Below are positions 34,226 to 46,586 of a DNA stretch of 64,000 nt, one piece after another (positions within the stretch are counted from its first letter, which is position 1; every line of letters begins with the position of its first letter). Made by a program: the position numbers and the translations under genes. The notes beneath the pieces are model-generated. The model made no database searches and was not told the origin of the DNA. It saw only the letters and a list, made by a program, of their open reading frames with translations. The stretch covers positions 181,392 to 245,391 of the forward strand of contig NW_024468563.1 of NCBI RefSeq assembly GCF_001632365.1, read 5' to 3'. The DNA comes from Laetiporus sulphureus 93-53. Lineage: Eukaryota; Basidiomycota; Agaricomycetes; Polyporales; Laetiporaceae.

Positions 34226-37200
34226 ATGGCTCGTTTACGCGAAGGCAAGTCCACTACCAAGCCCCGAACGCAGAGTGATGGGAAGAACAAAGCGAAGGGA
34301 AAGGCGAAGATCAATAAAGGCAATGAACCGTCCGAGCTCGTAACAGATGCACAACCTGAAGACGTGTGTGTCTTTCTGGTCATCCGTTATATTCTCTTTC
34401 GTTGCTGATGATTTATGGTAGCCAACGCTACTGAAAGATGTTTCCTCATTTCTCTCAGATCTCACACTGGGCCGGCAACCTGAACGATCATCTCCCGTCG
34501 CCAAAAAAGCTGCCAAGCAAAAGCACGACAGCGAGAGACAGAAAAGGGATTCCAAAACGAGCCCCCAAACCCGGAGGAGGCCGCAGGCTGTAGAAGCCGC
34601 GTCCTCTAACTCCTCTCCCGAAAAATTGCAGACCAATGCAGCATCCTCCGCATCTCTCACTTCAGGTTCTGTACCTTCACATAAACGGCATAAATTCATT
34701 GTCGAGCCAAATTCGCGTTGGTACGCTACTGCATCAGCACTTGTCTCTCCCTCTTCTCCTTCCCCTGCTCCGACACCGTCACAGCTCTCGGAACTCTCTT
34801 CACGCGCGGCTCGTCTCCTTGCGCAAGACGCAGAAGCGTATCATGCATCCAATGCTGGCGTCGGTTCGAGCGGAGACGCCAAATTTTTGGAGACGGTGCT
34901 CAAGGGCGGAACATTGAGTGATCGGCTGAGCGCGCTCACGTTGCTGGTGCAAGGGAGCCCGGTGCACAATGCACGCCCACTGGAAACACTACGGGGCATG
35001 ATGGAGAGGAAGGGAGGTGGAGGACGGGAGGAGGGCTTGCGTGCGGCGAGGTGCGTTGTTGATTGGTGGGTTGGAGGAGGAGGGCCGGGCAGGAAGTTGA
35101 GGTGCGTAATATCCAATCACCGACTTCGCGACTTCCACCGATCGCGTTTATTTCAATAGATATTTTCGCGATCAACCACTGCTTAATCCTGGCGTGACGG
35201 ATGTGCACCTCGCGTTATGGTATTTTGAGGACTGGCTGAAGAAGTACTTCTTCAGTGTGCTCCAGGTCTTGGAAGTACGTGTTCAATCCTCTTCTTTCTT
35301 CGTCTATGAAGCTAGATGTGCGCGTCTCGTCTTGTGATTCAGGTATTCACCCTTGATCCGCTACCCTATGTTCGCACGCAATCCCTTGCATTCATTACTA
35401 CTCTCCTTCGCGAACAACCTGAGCAAGAACAGAACCTTCTCCGACTTCTCGTGAACAAGTTGGTACGTCGTAACCCCGTTTGCATCCGAACTTCTGCTGA
35501 CCTAGCTCTGGCTATCGTCGCAGGGCGATACCGAGAAGGCAGTATGTTCGCGCGCATCGTATCACCTGTTGCAGGTGCTTCAGGCACATCCGGAAATGAA
35601 GGCGGTGATAGTGCGCGAAGTGAAGGCGCTCGCCTTCCGGCCTGCGTCCTCCGCAGCTTCCTCAACTGTGCACGCGGGAAAAGCCACCGAGAAGAAACAG
35701 GGAACGCATATCAAATTCACGGACGAGCCCAGCGTCGAAGGCAAGGCAAAGAACAAGGATCAGACGCAGCGCGGCCAAGGCCGAGGGAAAGCCCTGGAGC
35801 GATGGAATTCGCATGCTTGGTATCACATATCTGTGACGCTAAACCAGATTGTGCTCACTCCAAGCGATGCGAACCAGGCGGTGGCGCGGATGCTGATCGC
35901 GATGTATTTCGAAATGTTCGAAGAGGTTTTAGGCGCCGAGAGGAAGAACGGAACGGGAGAAGAGAAGAATGCAGGCGATGTGGACAGCAAAGGCGAAGGA
36001 CAGGATGAGGAGGGAAGCAAGAGGAAGGACAAAGGCAAAAAGGCACGGCAGAAGGAGGTGAAGGGTGCTGCTGGATTTGCAGAGGTAGAGGATGCAACTT
36101 CGAGGTTGGTGAGCGCAATCTTGACAGGCGTGAACCGAGCGTTGCCGTTCGCAAAGGAGGACGCGGCCAGCGATGATATGTGAGTATTGATTGTGCTCGA
36201 CTCTGTTCCTTGGGCCAGATAGGCTTACTGAAGGTTTCTGTCTCGTTTAGTTTCAAGGCTCACATCGACACCCTCTTCCTCATCACACATACCTCCACGT
36301 TCAACATCTCGCTCCAAGCACTCACGCTCATCTTCCATATCACGTCCTCACTTGCTTCGCATTCGTCATCGACAAACTCGTCGGCGGCAGCGTTTGCTAA
36401 CTCACTCACCGATCGCTTCTACCGTACTCTCTATACCTCGCTTACCGACGTTCGCTTGGGCGAGTCGAACAAGCAGGCAATGTACCTAAACCTGCTGTTC
36501 AAGGCATTGAAGGCGGATAAAAATATTGAGCGCGTCAAGGCGTTCGTCCGCAGATTTGTGCAGGTCCTCACTGTAGGTACCGGGGGTGGAGGTAGTGCGG
36601 AATTTGTCACCGGAGGATCGTATCTGCTCGGCGAGGTTCGGTGGCACTCATTTTGCAATCGAATATTTTGTGCTGAGGCTTGTTCCAGCTGTTCCAAACC
36701 GTGTCGTCCTTGAGAGGCCTCTTGAACGGGGAGAGGAGAAGCAAGGTTAGTGAGGCAGAGACGTATGACCCGCGGAAGCGCGATCCTCAATTCGCGCATG
36801 CATCTGCAACTCCGATGTACGAGCTGGTACGTCCCTGATGTCATATTTCATCGAAATCGTTGACTAACTAGAATATTCCAGCTTCCACTGTTGCATCACT
36901 ACCATCCCGCAGTCTCCCTGCATGCGCGACAGCTTCTAACGTCTTCTCCCATCACCGCCTCGCCAGACCTGGCGCTCAACACGCTATCGCACTTCCTCGA
37001 CCGCTTTGTCTACAAAAATCCAAAGAAGCCAAAAGCGAAGGGCGCAAGTGCGATGCAACCTGCTTTCTCTGCGAACGATCGTTCTGGGAGTGTGAAGATG
37101 ACGAAAGGGGAGGTCGCGGATGAGGGGGGATTGATGGTCAATGAGGAGAGCTGGTGGAACCGGAGAGTGGAGGACGTGCCGGTGGATCAGGTGAGTCCTC

Positions 37201-37991
37201 AGGTGGCTCTGTGTTACATATTCTGATGTCGCCATGAACACGACAGGTATTCTTCCATAAATATTTCACGAGGAAGAAGGAAAGAACAGACGAGAAGGCT
37301 GCAAAGGTGGGGAAGCGCAAGGGTCGTGGAGACGCCTCGGATTCAGAAGGGTCCACTTCGAATAATGAAGAGCCGGAGGCTGCTTCAGGTGACGAGGCTG
37401 GTCCTGCTGACCATGATGAGGAGGAGGAAGGTGAAGACAGCGACGAAGAGGAGACGGAGATTTGGAAGGTGCGCCTGATCACTCGTAGACTTGGCTTGCT
37501 CGCGCGCTCATACTCTTTTGTAGGCCATGAAAGCGACCATGCCTGCAGAGCTGGATGATGATGGTTTGATGGAGGGCAGTGAGGATGAGGATGAAGACGA
37601 AGTACCCTTGGACCTAGAATCTGGCGGCAATGACGACGATGAGGACGATCAAGTTGAGCAGTCAGAAAAGGAAGCAGGCAAGGATGAAGCTCACAGCGAG
37701 GCGGACGATTTCTCGTTAGCGGAGGCCTCTGATGCTGAAGACCTGCTCCCGCTTGACACAGAGATCCCGATGGGTCTGGTCGAGTATGACGGTTCTGATG
37801 CGGAAGGCTCTGATCAAGAGGAGGTATGGGGTGGCATTGGTGAGGACGGCTCGAAAGCAAAGAAGCGGAAACGCGGTGAAGAGAAAGGCAGTGCAAGGAG
37901 CAGGAAGAAGAAGCTGAAGAGCCTCCCGACCTTCGCAAGCTATGATGACTACGCCCGAATGATCGAGGATGGGCCAGAAGACAATGTTTGA
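34226..37991 (+). CDS. MAK21: MAK21/NOC1 ribosome biogenesis factor (CBF/MAK21 domain)
   Basis: Family role: Noc1/Mak21 pairs with Noc2 in the nucleolus and carries early pre-60S particles; CEBPZ is the animal counterpart. Seen: ten exons (34226-34363, 34422-35101, 35160-35274, 35343-35462, 35524-36179, 36251-36635, 36689-36826, 36882-37190, 37247-37468, 37524-37991) sum to 1076 aa, near the yeast size. Features in order: a basic N-terminus ([11 protein letters not shown]); [38 protein letters not shown]; the CBF/MAK21 core ([52 protein letters not shown]); [32 protein letters not shown]; then long Asp/Glu runs and a basic tail ([26 protein letters not shown]). The first exon is open further upstream, to 33857, so the start is the least certain part. 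The sequence around 34226 fits a basic nucleolar N-terminus best. Confidence 0.92.
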
Positions 37992-39319
37992 CGGTATACT
38001 GGCGGTATGTAGCAATGTGCTGATGGAGAGTATGAAAGCTTCACGTTGTCGATTGAATGAGACCGTGGTTTTCTCGTTGCGGAATGATTACCCCTTCATA
38101 AGGGGAGCAAAGACGCGTATTCCATGCAACTTGAAGCGCCGGCAAGGCAATGTCAGATCGGGAACGGAGATACAAGGATTGCGGTAAGTGCGAGATCACT
38201 GTCGGTGCAAATGCATCAGTATCAATCACTGAATGAACGGTATGTTGGCACCGACGTGAGTTTCCTCCGACAGCGAAACACGAGACGTGTTGACCCTGGA
38301 ACCCTATGGAGAAACTCCCACCTAGTACGTGCTAGCCGTTACTGCGGGGCAGAACGATTGACCGCCGAGCACCGTTGCCATTGTGTTCTTTGTCTTCCCA
38401 GTCATGATGCCATCTCGCGGGAAGCGAGAACAAGCACAATGAATCAATGAAGCTTGATGGCAATGGAGAGGTCAAATTTGTCCATGGCCATGGCGCATTT
38501 CATTTTTACACTGCAGCATGCGAGAAGGGCCCCGAAGGGCTAAGGCTCTCCAGCGCGTCCTTACTATTCCATATATATGCTCACACGAGAGATCTGGCTC
38601 ATGCTACATATGAATGAAGCAGTTTAGAGGAGCTTGAGTTTCATGCTTAGCTTATCTTCCCTTCGGCCTTGTAGCTCTTGCAGGCATCAACATGGAACGT
38701 ACTGTACCATTTCGAACGGTTCGTCGCCTCATCATGACCATGTCATGAAATAAGGTGGACCGTTGTCCCAGACGCCGTGACAAACTTCATAATTCATTCA
38801 TAATGACCGTGACCGTGACAGTGGCCACAAATCTCGTCGAGGGTCCGCCGAAACATCATTTAGTATATCTCTACACACTGCTCAGAGGTAACGACAATTC
38901 CAGCACAGTTACACTGCACTAGCCTCACGAATATTGATAAGTCATGCATAGTACATTAAATTAATAGCGTTTATACCAAACAGATGCTACGGTGACTTCC
39001 CCGGGAGACGTTTCTTGATCACCACACTCAAACGGCTCCTCTTGTAGTTAGGCTTAGGTAGACTACAAACAACAGTCAAAACGTCCTGTGAGTAGCAACG
39101 AGGCAATCTAATGTCCGTGATTTGTGCAAGCGTGATAAATGGATGGTAACGTATAATACGTGTAGTTGCGCCCAATGAACGTTATGTCGTCAATGTACGA
39201 GAGGGTTAACTGAAAGCAAGCAAGCAAGAAGCACTGCAATAACCACAAGAAAATACACAAGATACAGTCCAGAAATAATAACATCATGGCTTGCCTACAG
39301 AAGATGCAAATCGTTACGT
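37992..39319. other. Convergent spacer after MAK21
   Basis: About 1.3 kb, AT-rich towards 39.2 kb, between two convergent genes. No coding sequence or RNA gene is seen. Confidence 0.4.
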
Positions 39320-41897
39320 TCATTCCCGCCGGGAGGGCTCCCTGGAGATGTCCCCGCCAGCGTCCTCGCCATCCGGCAGGTTCCGTATCTTAAAACGCAA
39401 TGAGCTTCCAAACTCTCGCTGCTAACGAACGCCACTCACCTCGAGGCGCGACGTCGTCGGATCANNNNNNNNNNNNNNNNNNNNNNNNNNNNNNNNNNNN
39501 NNNNNNNNNNNNNNNNNNNNNNNNNNNNNNNNNNNNNNNNNNNNNNNNNNNNNNNNNNNNNNNNNNNNNNNNNNNNNNNNNNNNNNNNNNNNNNNNNNNN
39601 NNNNNNNNNNNNNNNNNNNNNNNNNNNNNNNNNNNNNNNNNNNNNNNNNNNNNNNNNNNNNNNNNNNNNNNNNNNNNNNNNNNNNNNNNNNNNNNNNNNN
39701 NNNNNNNNNNNNNNNNNNNNNNNNNNNNNNNNNNNNNNNNNNNNNNNNNNNNNNNNNNNNNNNNNNNNNNNNNNNNNNNNNNNNNNNNNNNNNNNNNNNN
39801 NNNNNNNNNNNNNNNNNNNNNNNNNNNNNNNNNNNNNNNNNNNNNNNNNNNNNNNNNNNNNNNNNNNNNNNNNNNNNNNNNNNNNNNNNNNNNNNNNNNN
39901 NNNNNNNNNNNNNNNNNNNNNNNNNNNNNNNNNNNNNNNNNNNNNNNNNNNNNNNNNNNNNNNNNNNNNNNNNNNNNNNNNNNNNNNNNNNNNNNNNNNN
40001 NNNNNNNNNNNNNNNNNNNNNNNNNNNNNNNNNNNNNNNNNNNNNNNNNNNNNNNNNNNNNNNNNNNNNNNNNNNNNNNNNNNNNNNNNNNNNNNNNNNN
40101 NNNNNNNNNNNNNNNNNNNNNNNNNNNNNNNNNNNNNNNNNNNNNNNNNNNNNNNNNNNTGAGCGGCGCCGTCGGCGGACGCAGAAGAATATGAAGAGCA
40201 GAATCGTGGCTGCAGCGAGGCCGACGATCAGGAAGACTCCGGCGACCGCACCCTTGTTACGGAAGAATCTGGAGAGAAAGGAAGGTCAGCTCCGACCTTG
40301 GAGCGTGTTTGACCGGAGGACAGATAGCGAGCAGTTACTCACTGAGACGTCGCAGTGGCATCGTTGTTGACGCTTATTGGCGTAGGATTTGCTACAACGA
40401 TCGTCACGTAACTGGCCGCTCCGTTGCTCCCAGTGACCATGGACGTCTCCGTGATATATGAAGGGGCAGAGGTGACCGTCTGACCCTGACTGTTTGTGGT
40501 TGTGACGTAGACGGTACTCTGGAAGGTTGTGCTGTAGAATAGCTGAGATCAGCCAGTGCAAATTTCCAGTTTGCGATCGGTACTTACGTCGCTGTCACCT
40601 CCTGGCTGCTAGTTGACGAGCCCTGCGACGTCGGCCCACCACCACCACCAGTCCAACTCGTACTGGAGGACGTCGGCGTCGGCGTCGTGGAAGTTGTAGA
40701 CGACGTCGTGGTGGTTGTGGTCGTTACTATAGCGGTGGGGGTTGTGGAGGTGGTGGACTGCTGGGAGGGTGTCGAGAAGCTTGAAGTATGCGAACTCGTG
40801 ATGAAATCGGCATTCGATGGCGACGCCGAAGAAGAGGACGAGGACGAGGGCGAGGACGAATGTGAAGAAGGCGGAGGCTGAGAGGATGAAGTCACACTCG
40901 ACGAAGTCGGAGTAGAGGATGGAGTGTCGGAAGAGGACGACGAAGTGGGTGACGTCGAGGTCGACTGCTGAGTAGACGATGCCGTCGACGACTCGGTGGA
41001 CGATTCGGTGGTATGAGTAGTAGTCGATTCGGTTGAGGACTGGCTCGATGACGTCTCCTGCGAGGTCGTCGATGAAGAGGCCGGCGGAGTAGAAGATGTA
41101 ACTTCATTATTTTGTGTACTTGCGGATGTCGCGCCGGCGGTAGACGACATGGCTGCTGACGTACTAACAGCTGCGGATGTAGCGGAACTGACCATAGGAA
41201 AATCGGCCCATGATGGTAAGAGACAAGAACCTCGCTACGGTGATTTACTTACGCAGCGGACGAGGCCTCGGTGGACGATTGTCCGGCCGAGGTTGATGCG
41301 ACGGAGGAAGGTTCCTGCCTCGAGGACTGTTGAGTAGCAGAAGACGCGGGAATCGACGATTGAGTGGACTCGGTCGCCGGAGCAGACGAGGACATAGACT
41401 GGGAGCTATTAGCGGCAGATGTAGTGTCCGTGCGAGACGTATCCGACGTTGTTGAAGGCGTGCTTGTGGTCGTAACGGTAGCCGTGGAAGCAGAAGTAGC
41501 AATAGAGTTTGTAGCAGAAGTTACAGCGCCGGTCGAGGAGACACCCGTGGCGGATCCAGCCAGCGAAGTACCTGGGAAGGAGGAGGAAAACGGTGTGAAC
41601 ACGCGCAACTGATGCAGAGAGACAGAAAACCAATACGAAGCTGATCTGCCACGAAATGCAGCTCCGGTGTGGCAGTGACAAAATACGCGATCTCCACCAC
41701 GAGAGGTACTCCAGAGGGGGATAGAAAAAACTAGACGCACTGGAGAGCCAGCGTCCAGGCGAGACAGGGCGAAGCCACAACACGAGGCGAAACGCGGGCA
41801 GGGGCCGCCGCTGGACATAGGACGCTCACTCACCTGCGCTGGTGGACGGACTATCACTCGATGTCTGGCGTCCGACGAGAATAGGAAGGCGAGCCAT
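39320..41897 (-). CDS. Ser/Thr-rich single-pass membrane protein (mucin-like / wall-sensor type), interrupted by assembly gap
   Basis: Exons traced on the minus strand: 41834-41897, 41253-41571, 40589-41187, 40343-40531, 40160-40268, then the gap, then 39440-39464 and 39320-39388 (stop TGA at 39320-39322). Seen: a start MARLPILVGRQTSSDSPSTS without a clear signal peptide; more than 300 residues dominated by Ser and Thr; a conserved-looking stretch VYVTTTNSQGQTVTSAPSYI; a transmembrane helix AGVFLIVGLAAATILLFIFF followed by CVRRRRR; and a cytoplasmic tail ending SRLEIRNLPDGEDAG and REPSRRE. An O-glycosylated ectodomain, one span and a short basic/acidic tail are the layout of wall-stress sensors (Mid2/Wsc-like) and signalling mucins. 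No WSC domain is seen. The gap hides most of the tail. The first intron is unusually long (262 nt) and uncertain. Confidence 0.65.
39465..40159. other. Assembly gap (695 N)
   Basis: A run of N replaces sequence inside the Ser/Thr-rich membrane protein gene, between its transmembrane exon and its tail exons. Flanking frames are in agreement with one gene on the minus strand. Confidence 1.
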
Positions 41898-44800
41898 GGG
41901 AGCTAGAGGATACGAAGAACAAGAGAGAAGAACATGCTGGAAATAATAATAGCTGGCTGGTGAGCTGCGCCCACGCCCCCGACGCTATCGCTAACCTGAG
42001 CAGTGCCCCACTCCACGTGCGCTTCCTACTCCCTCCCCTTTCCCTTTCCTGGCCAGCGTCCTCGAAAAGCCTCCCAATTCACGGCTGCTGCATTCTGACA
42101 TGGAGCCTCGAGCAAGTCATAACGAAGTCGGGCTTGAGAACAACGCTGCGAACTTGTATGCAACTCCTGGTATCTCCGCAGCCGCTATTACTTCATGCAA
42201 AGCGTCCTTCTTTTCGGTCGCGAAGACTTGATACCTAGCAGGCGGATCCGCAGTGGCTTGGTGCTCATCGCTAGGAGACCCCCGGGCGAAGGTGTCGTTT
42301 TCAGAGGACAGAGATCCAACTCGCGAAGCAGGAGTGATCAAGCGCGCCCAGCTGCTCTTCTAGGCTTGTTCTATACCATCCCTGGCCCCATCGACGTTAA
42401 ACTTGTTCCGAGGCATCGAAAGTTCGACTACCTTATGCGCTGGGGGTGCTTACTCACACATCACCCGGTGGATCTCAACCTGCCTGGGCCGACTCTCAAT
42501 GGTTTTTGCCTATACTTCAAAGCAACGTCGCTGCCCTCATCTCAAGTACCGCAGCCGAACCGCCACAGAAGCTCTACATTGGAGTACCAAGAAGCAGTGG
42601 CGATACCAGATTTCGCTGCTCTCATATAGATCTGTTGGAACCTCGCTGAATTCATTGGATATAACGATTCCTGTATCAGACAAGGACGGTCTGGATGAGT
42701 TTGGTGAGTGTATCAGCATTCATTGCATATGATGCTCTCACTCACACATCACCCGGTGGATCTCAAGCCAAATGAGCGACTCTCAATATTGGTTTTGCCT
42801 ATACCTCAAAGCAACGTCGTCGTCCTCATGCCTAAGTACAGTAACCGAACAACCGCAGAAGTTCCGCGTTAGGGGAAGAAGCAGTGCCGATGCCAGATTT
42901 TACTGCTCGCATATAAGTCTTTGGGAACCTCGCCGAATCTCTTGGATATAACAATCCCCATATCAGAAGAGGACGATCTGGATGAACCCGATGAGTGTAT
43001 TAGCATTCATTGCGTATACAGCCCCACCGTCTGAACGTGTTTAGCCTCATCTGCTTATCTCGCTGGTAGTACGTAGTACAAAGCCGCGATTCCTCACGGT
43101 ACGTACATCAATTTCAGAATCCAAGGCCAGAAGCCTCTCCTTACCCGCTCTATTCAATGAAATGTCATCGGAACACCTCTGCGATATCTGTAACCCGACG
43201 CGTAGTATTGGGCCGCGCATTTGGCGCCGTATTCCCCGAAGCTTCACACGAAGAAAACCTCATTGTGAGCCTCGTTTTTGGTCTCTTATTTGTAGCATAT
43301 ACATCTGCCCTCGAGGACTGGGAGAATATTCGAGATCGCCATTAAATGTGACGAACTTCGCTTCCACTGGTAGATATTGCAAATGGACGCGTGTTGATGG
43401 TATAGAGTGACACATGACCGTGTTTCGATGGTGTCCGTCGACTTTTGAAAGTAAAGATGACCTTTCAAGCTATGACAGCTCGCTTATTCTCATCTTTTCA
43501 GTGTAGAAGTGGCGAAATTGTCTGAAGAGGATACTTGAATGATCGGGTCATGCTGGACTGAAATATCCTCCCGATGCTTTTCGTGCATGACAGGTACGCC
43601 CCGTCGATTACCGGTCCAACGTTCAGCATGCGAAATTCTTGAAGAGGGATGCTGCAGTGGGGACACAAGCGACATGACCCCTTATCGAGCCGCATACACT
43701 GGTCACAGAGTGCTAAAGAAGCACACTGCACTTGGACACGTCGCTGTCAGGAATATGCCCGCCGTTGAATGTCGTGCAATGTCGTGCCGGTAGCCCCATC
43801 GGAGGGTCACCTCTAGGCTGTACGCTATCGTACCCCACATGTGCAACGGCATACAATGGAGCATGATGCTATCGGAATACAGTACTATATATTGCATGGT
43901 TGCCAATATATTCCCTGTTACGCATATCGTGCGATGAGAGTTGCGATATATATATATACATTGACTCAGCATGCAGATACGAGCTATCTTAATACGTAAG
44001 TCAGCCTGATACCATGCCCTTCACTGGTCGCCGAAGCGGTCTTGACTGGCCTGAGCATCGCATGGAAGCAAACAGCGAGCGCGTACCCGCATACGCCGTG
44101 AACGAGATAGTCAGCAGATCGGCCGAACGCAGATTCGTGTTCCCTCGTTTGCGCCTGGCAGAAAGCACAGTCAGCTTCTCATGAGAAGGAGCCCGAATTC
44201 TTGCTCACATACAAGAGAAGCTGCTGACAAACACGTCGAAATGGGGTACGAGCGGAATGCTACCCCAGGGGGGGGAGGTTTGCTAACATGAGAGCGACGA
44301 GACCCGCCTCCGCTAGGCTATGAGTTATGGCAATCAATGGACTCGTGCAAGGGATATCGCACAGCACGGCAGCAAAGAGCCTCGTGTGTAGCAGGAAAGT
44401 TTGAAAGAGAGCATTCGGCCACACTGTTACACGGCGTGAATGAGAAAGCGTCTTGAGTTTCGGTGCGCGAAGCTTCAGGCGAAGGAGTGAGCCTCAGCCT
44501 CAGCCACGCACATCTCAGCCACCGACGCGTCACGCGAGATCCGATCGAGACTCTTAGCGTCTGCAAGTCACGTGACGCTCGATGCTGGCCACCACCTTCC
44601 TAACTTGGCCAGTGGCCACCACTGCCTCTCGCTTGCATACAGCTCAGACTTAAAAGATGCCTATGCAGAAACCGTTCGAGCGCGATCTTAAAACAACAAT
44701 TGATGCCCTCATCTCCTGTTACAGGCTGGCGTATACCTCATAATGCTTGCACAAGTGCGTGAGCGCCGTCTCGCGAGTCGCGACTCTGGAGTCCGCGGGC

Positions 44801-46586
44801 TTGCAACCCGCTTGCGCGGATTTACAAACGCTGTTATTGTTTCTCACGCCTTACAGGAAGTGCAAGCTCATAACCCCCGAGGCCTTTCTTCCCGATGGTC
44901 CGTTCATGTACGTGAAGTGAAGCATCATGTATCGACATGCAATTCAGGTGAGCTTTGAGTCAAAGTGACTCAAAATAAGGTCCGTTATCTTGTGTGGCGT
45001 CATACTGAAGCACGTCCGACGCGACTTAGGACAGGGGGACATATGAATGAGGTTACAATGAAACCTACTCCGACATCCTATCGTATGATCGTCTGTGCTT
45101 GCACTTGACCGGGCGCCGGTCGGAGAAGATTGTGTACAAGACTCGTCCCGTACTCTTCAGCGCAAGTGGACGTTCACTACAGGCTCTGCTCAGTCAGGGG
45201 AGTTCGACGTGTGAGTTCCGAAGTCGTTCATTATCGAGCGCCTTTCCTGGACTCATGAAAAGAGTACATCTATCTCTGCATGTTTGCCAGTCCGGAACTT
45301 CCTTGCCTGAAATGATCAGCATGTGCATCCCGATTACCGTTCACACCAAAAACGACCAGTTCCGTGAACGGGCACATCGTCCCTGGCTGAGATGGAGCTG
45401 GTATCAGCGCTTGAGTCGATGTGCTGGACTCGCCCTTCGAACTTTAATCATTAAGCATGCCTGTAAGTGTAGGAACGGCTAGCGGTACACTGCGGACGAT
45501 CATGGACTCACTATATCTCTTTGCAGGTGCGTGCATTGTTGCCGAACTATCGTACGAAAATGTGACCGAAAACGAGGCTGCGTGTCATTCGAACGATGAT
45601 CTCTGTCTAGTTTCACGTCGATCACGGTCTGTAAGATCCGTTCACATTCTTCCTCGCGGATCTGAGCCACATGCAGGCATCCCTTAATAAGAGCGAACGT
45701 GCCGTCCACAATACACATGGTATCAGTAAGTTCTGAACGTTAATATGCGGTTGACTACGCAGGCGAAGTTGAACGTCACTCTAGCTGCGATGGCAGTCTC
45801 TGACGTTCTGCAAGTTGTACTGGCCTTGGGCTTCACAGGTTGTCTGTTGGTGAGAGTGTTGATCTCCGAACGACGAATGAGAGCTGATTTGCCTTCTTAA
45901 AGCACGGCACCGAGTGCTATTTAGGCTCAGGCTGACGTGCCAGTGATTCTAACTGTTGGGGAAATTCCGCACTCAAAGACCCTCGAAGCAGGGCATGGCA
46001 TACGGGGCCCGAAGCCATCCTCTATGCCGCGTGTTTTCAAAGGGCCCGTATATGTGCCGTACTTGACACTCTTCCAATACAAGAATCCATGCGGGAGCCA
46101 TGGATCCCCGAGCGCTCGGAACAACCCTCTCAAAGAGAAAAACCGTCCTTGGTTGTCAAACCCGGTTTCCAGTTGACAGCAAACGGCAATGCTGAGTCGA
46201 CGGCATCTCGACTAGACAAGATGACGCGCGTCGTCGAGCTGACCTTTCACGCAGTACGTATTGTATGACACTCGATGACCTGATGTATCATGGACTCCAA
46301 CCATAACGGACGAGGCCAGCTGATTGTCTGCCCTGTGCCCAATTTTTGGCCCGCACATCTTTCACGAAAGAGTTCACCTTTGGATAGTGCCCATCATGAA
46401 AAATCTTACAGAGGCCAGCCGTTGCGTCCTCTGCGCTGCAGAAGTGTTAACGGAGACTGTTGAGTCATCCTACCTCACGATCGTTCGGACGTTTCACATC
46501 CATGGTCCTACATATATATCATCACTAATGTCAAACCTACTCACTCTCCCTCCATAGGCCGTACTCGCGCAATCCTCGACAACGCT
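41898..46586. other. 4.7-kb region with duplicated segments and no complete gene
   Basis: Contains the direct duplication at 42445-43018 (listed separately), an AT dinucleotide run near 43950 and several unsupported frames. A minus-strand frame at 43498-43731 has clustered cysteines (LCDQCMRLDKGSCRLCPHC), but it cannot be extended. No full gene model could be built. Confidence 0.35.
42445..43018. repeat. Direct tandem duplication, two copies of about 286 bp
   Basis: Copy 1 is about 42445-42730 and copy 2 about 42733-43018, offset 288 bp and clearly similar throughout with scattered substitutions. Both carry the same 25-nt block from CTCACACATC, starting at 42453 and 42741, and both end in GCATTCATTGC. 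On the + strand each contains a frame reading LDITIP followed by an acidic run and ECISIHC, with mostly conservative differences. The repeat may therefore derive from coding sequence. Copy 1 has a GTGAGT after the acidic run that copy 2 has lost. No parent gene is seen in the window. Confidence 0.75.

Noticed and set aside
39400..40194. Plus-strand open frame of 264 codons
   Set aside because: It consists almost entirely of N from the assembly gap; the real gene is on the opposite strand.
43498..43731. Minus-strand frame with clustered cysteines (LCDQCMRLDKGSCRLCPHC), RING-like at first sight
   Set aside because: The spacing does not complete a RING or other known zinc site, and no exon extends it.
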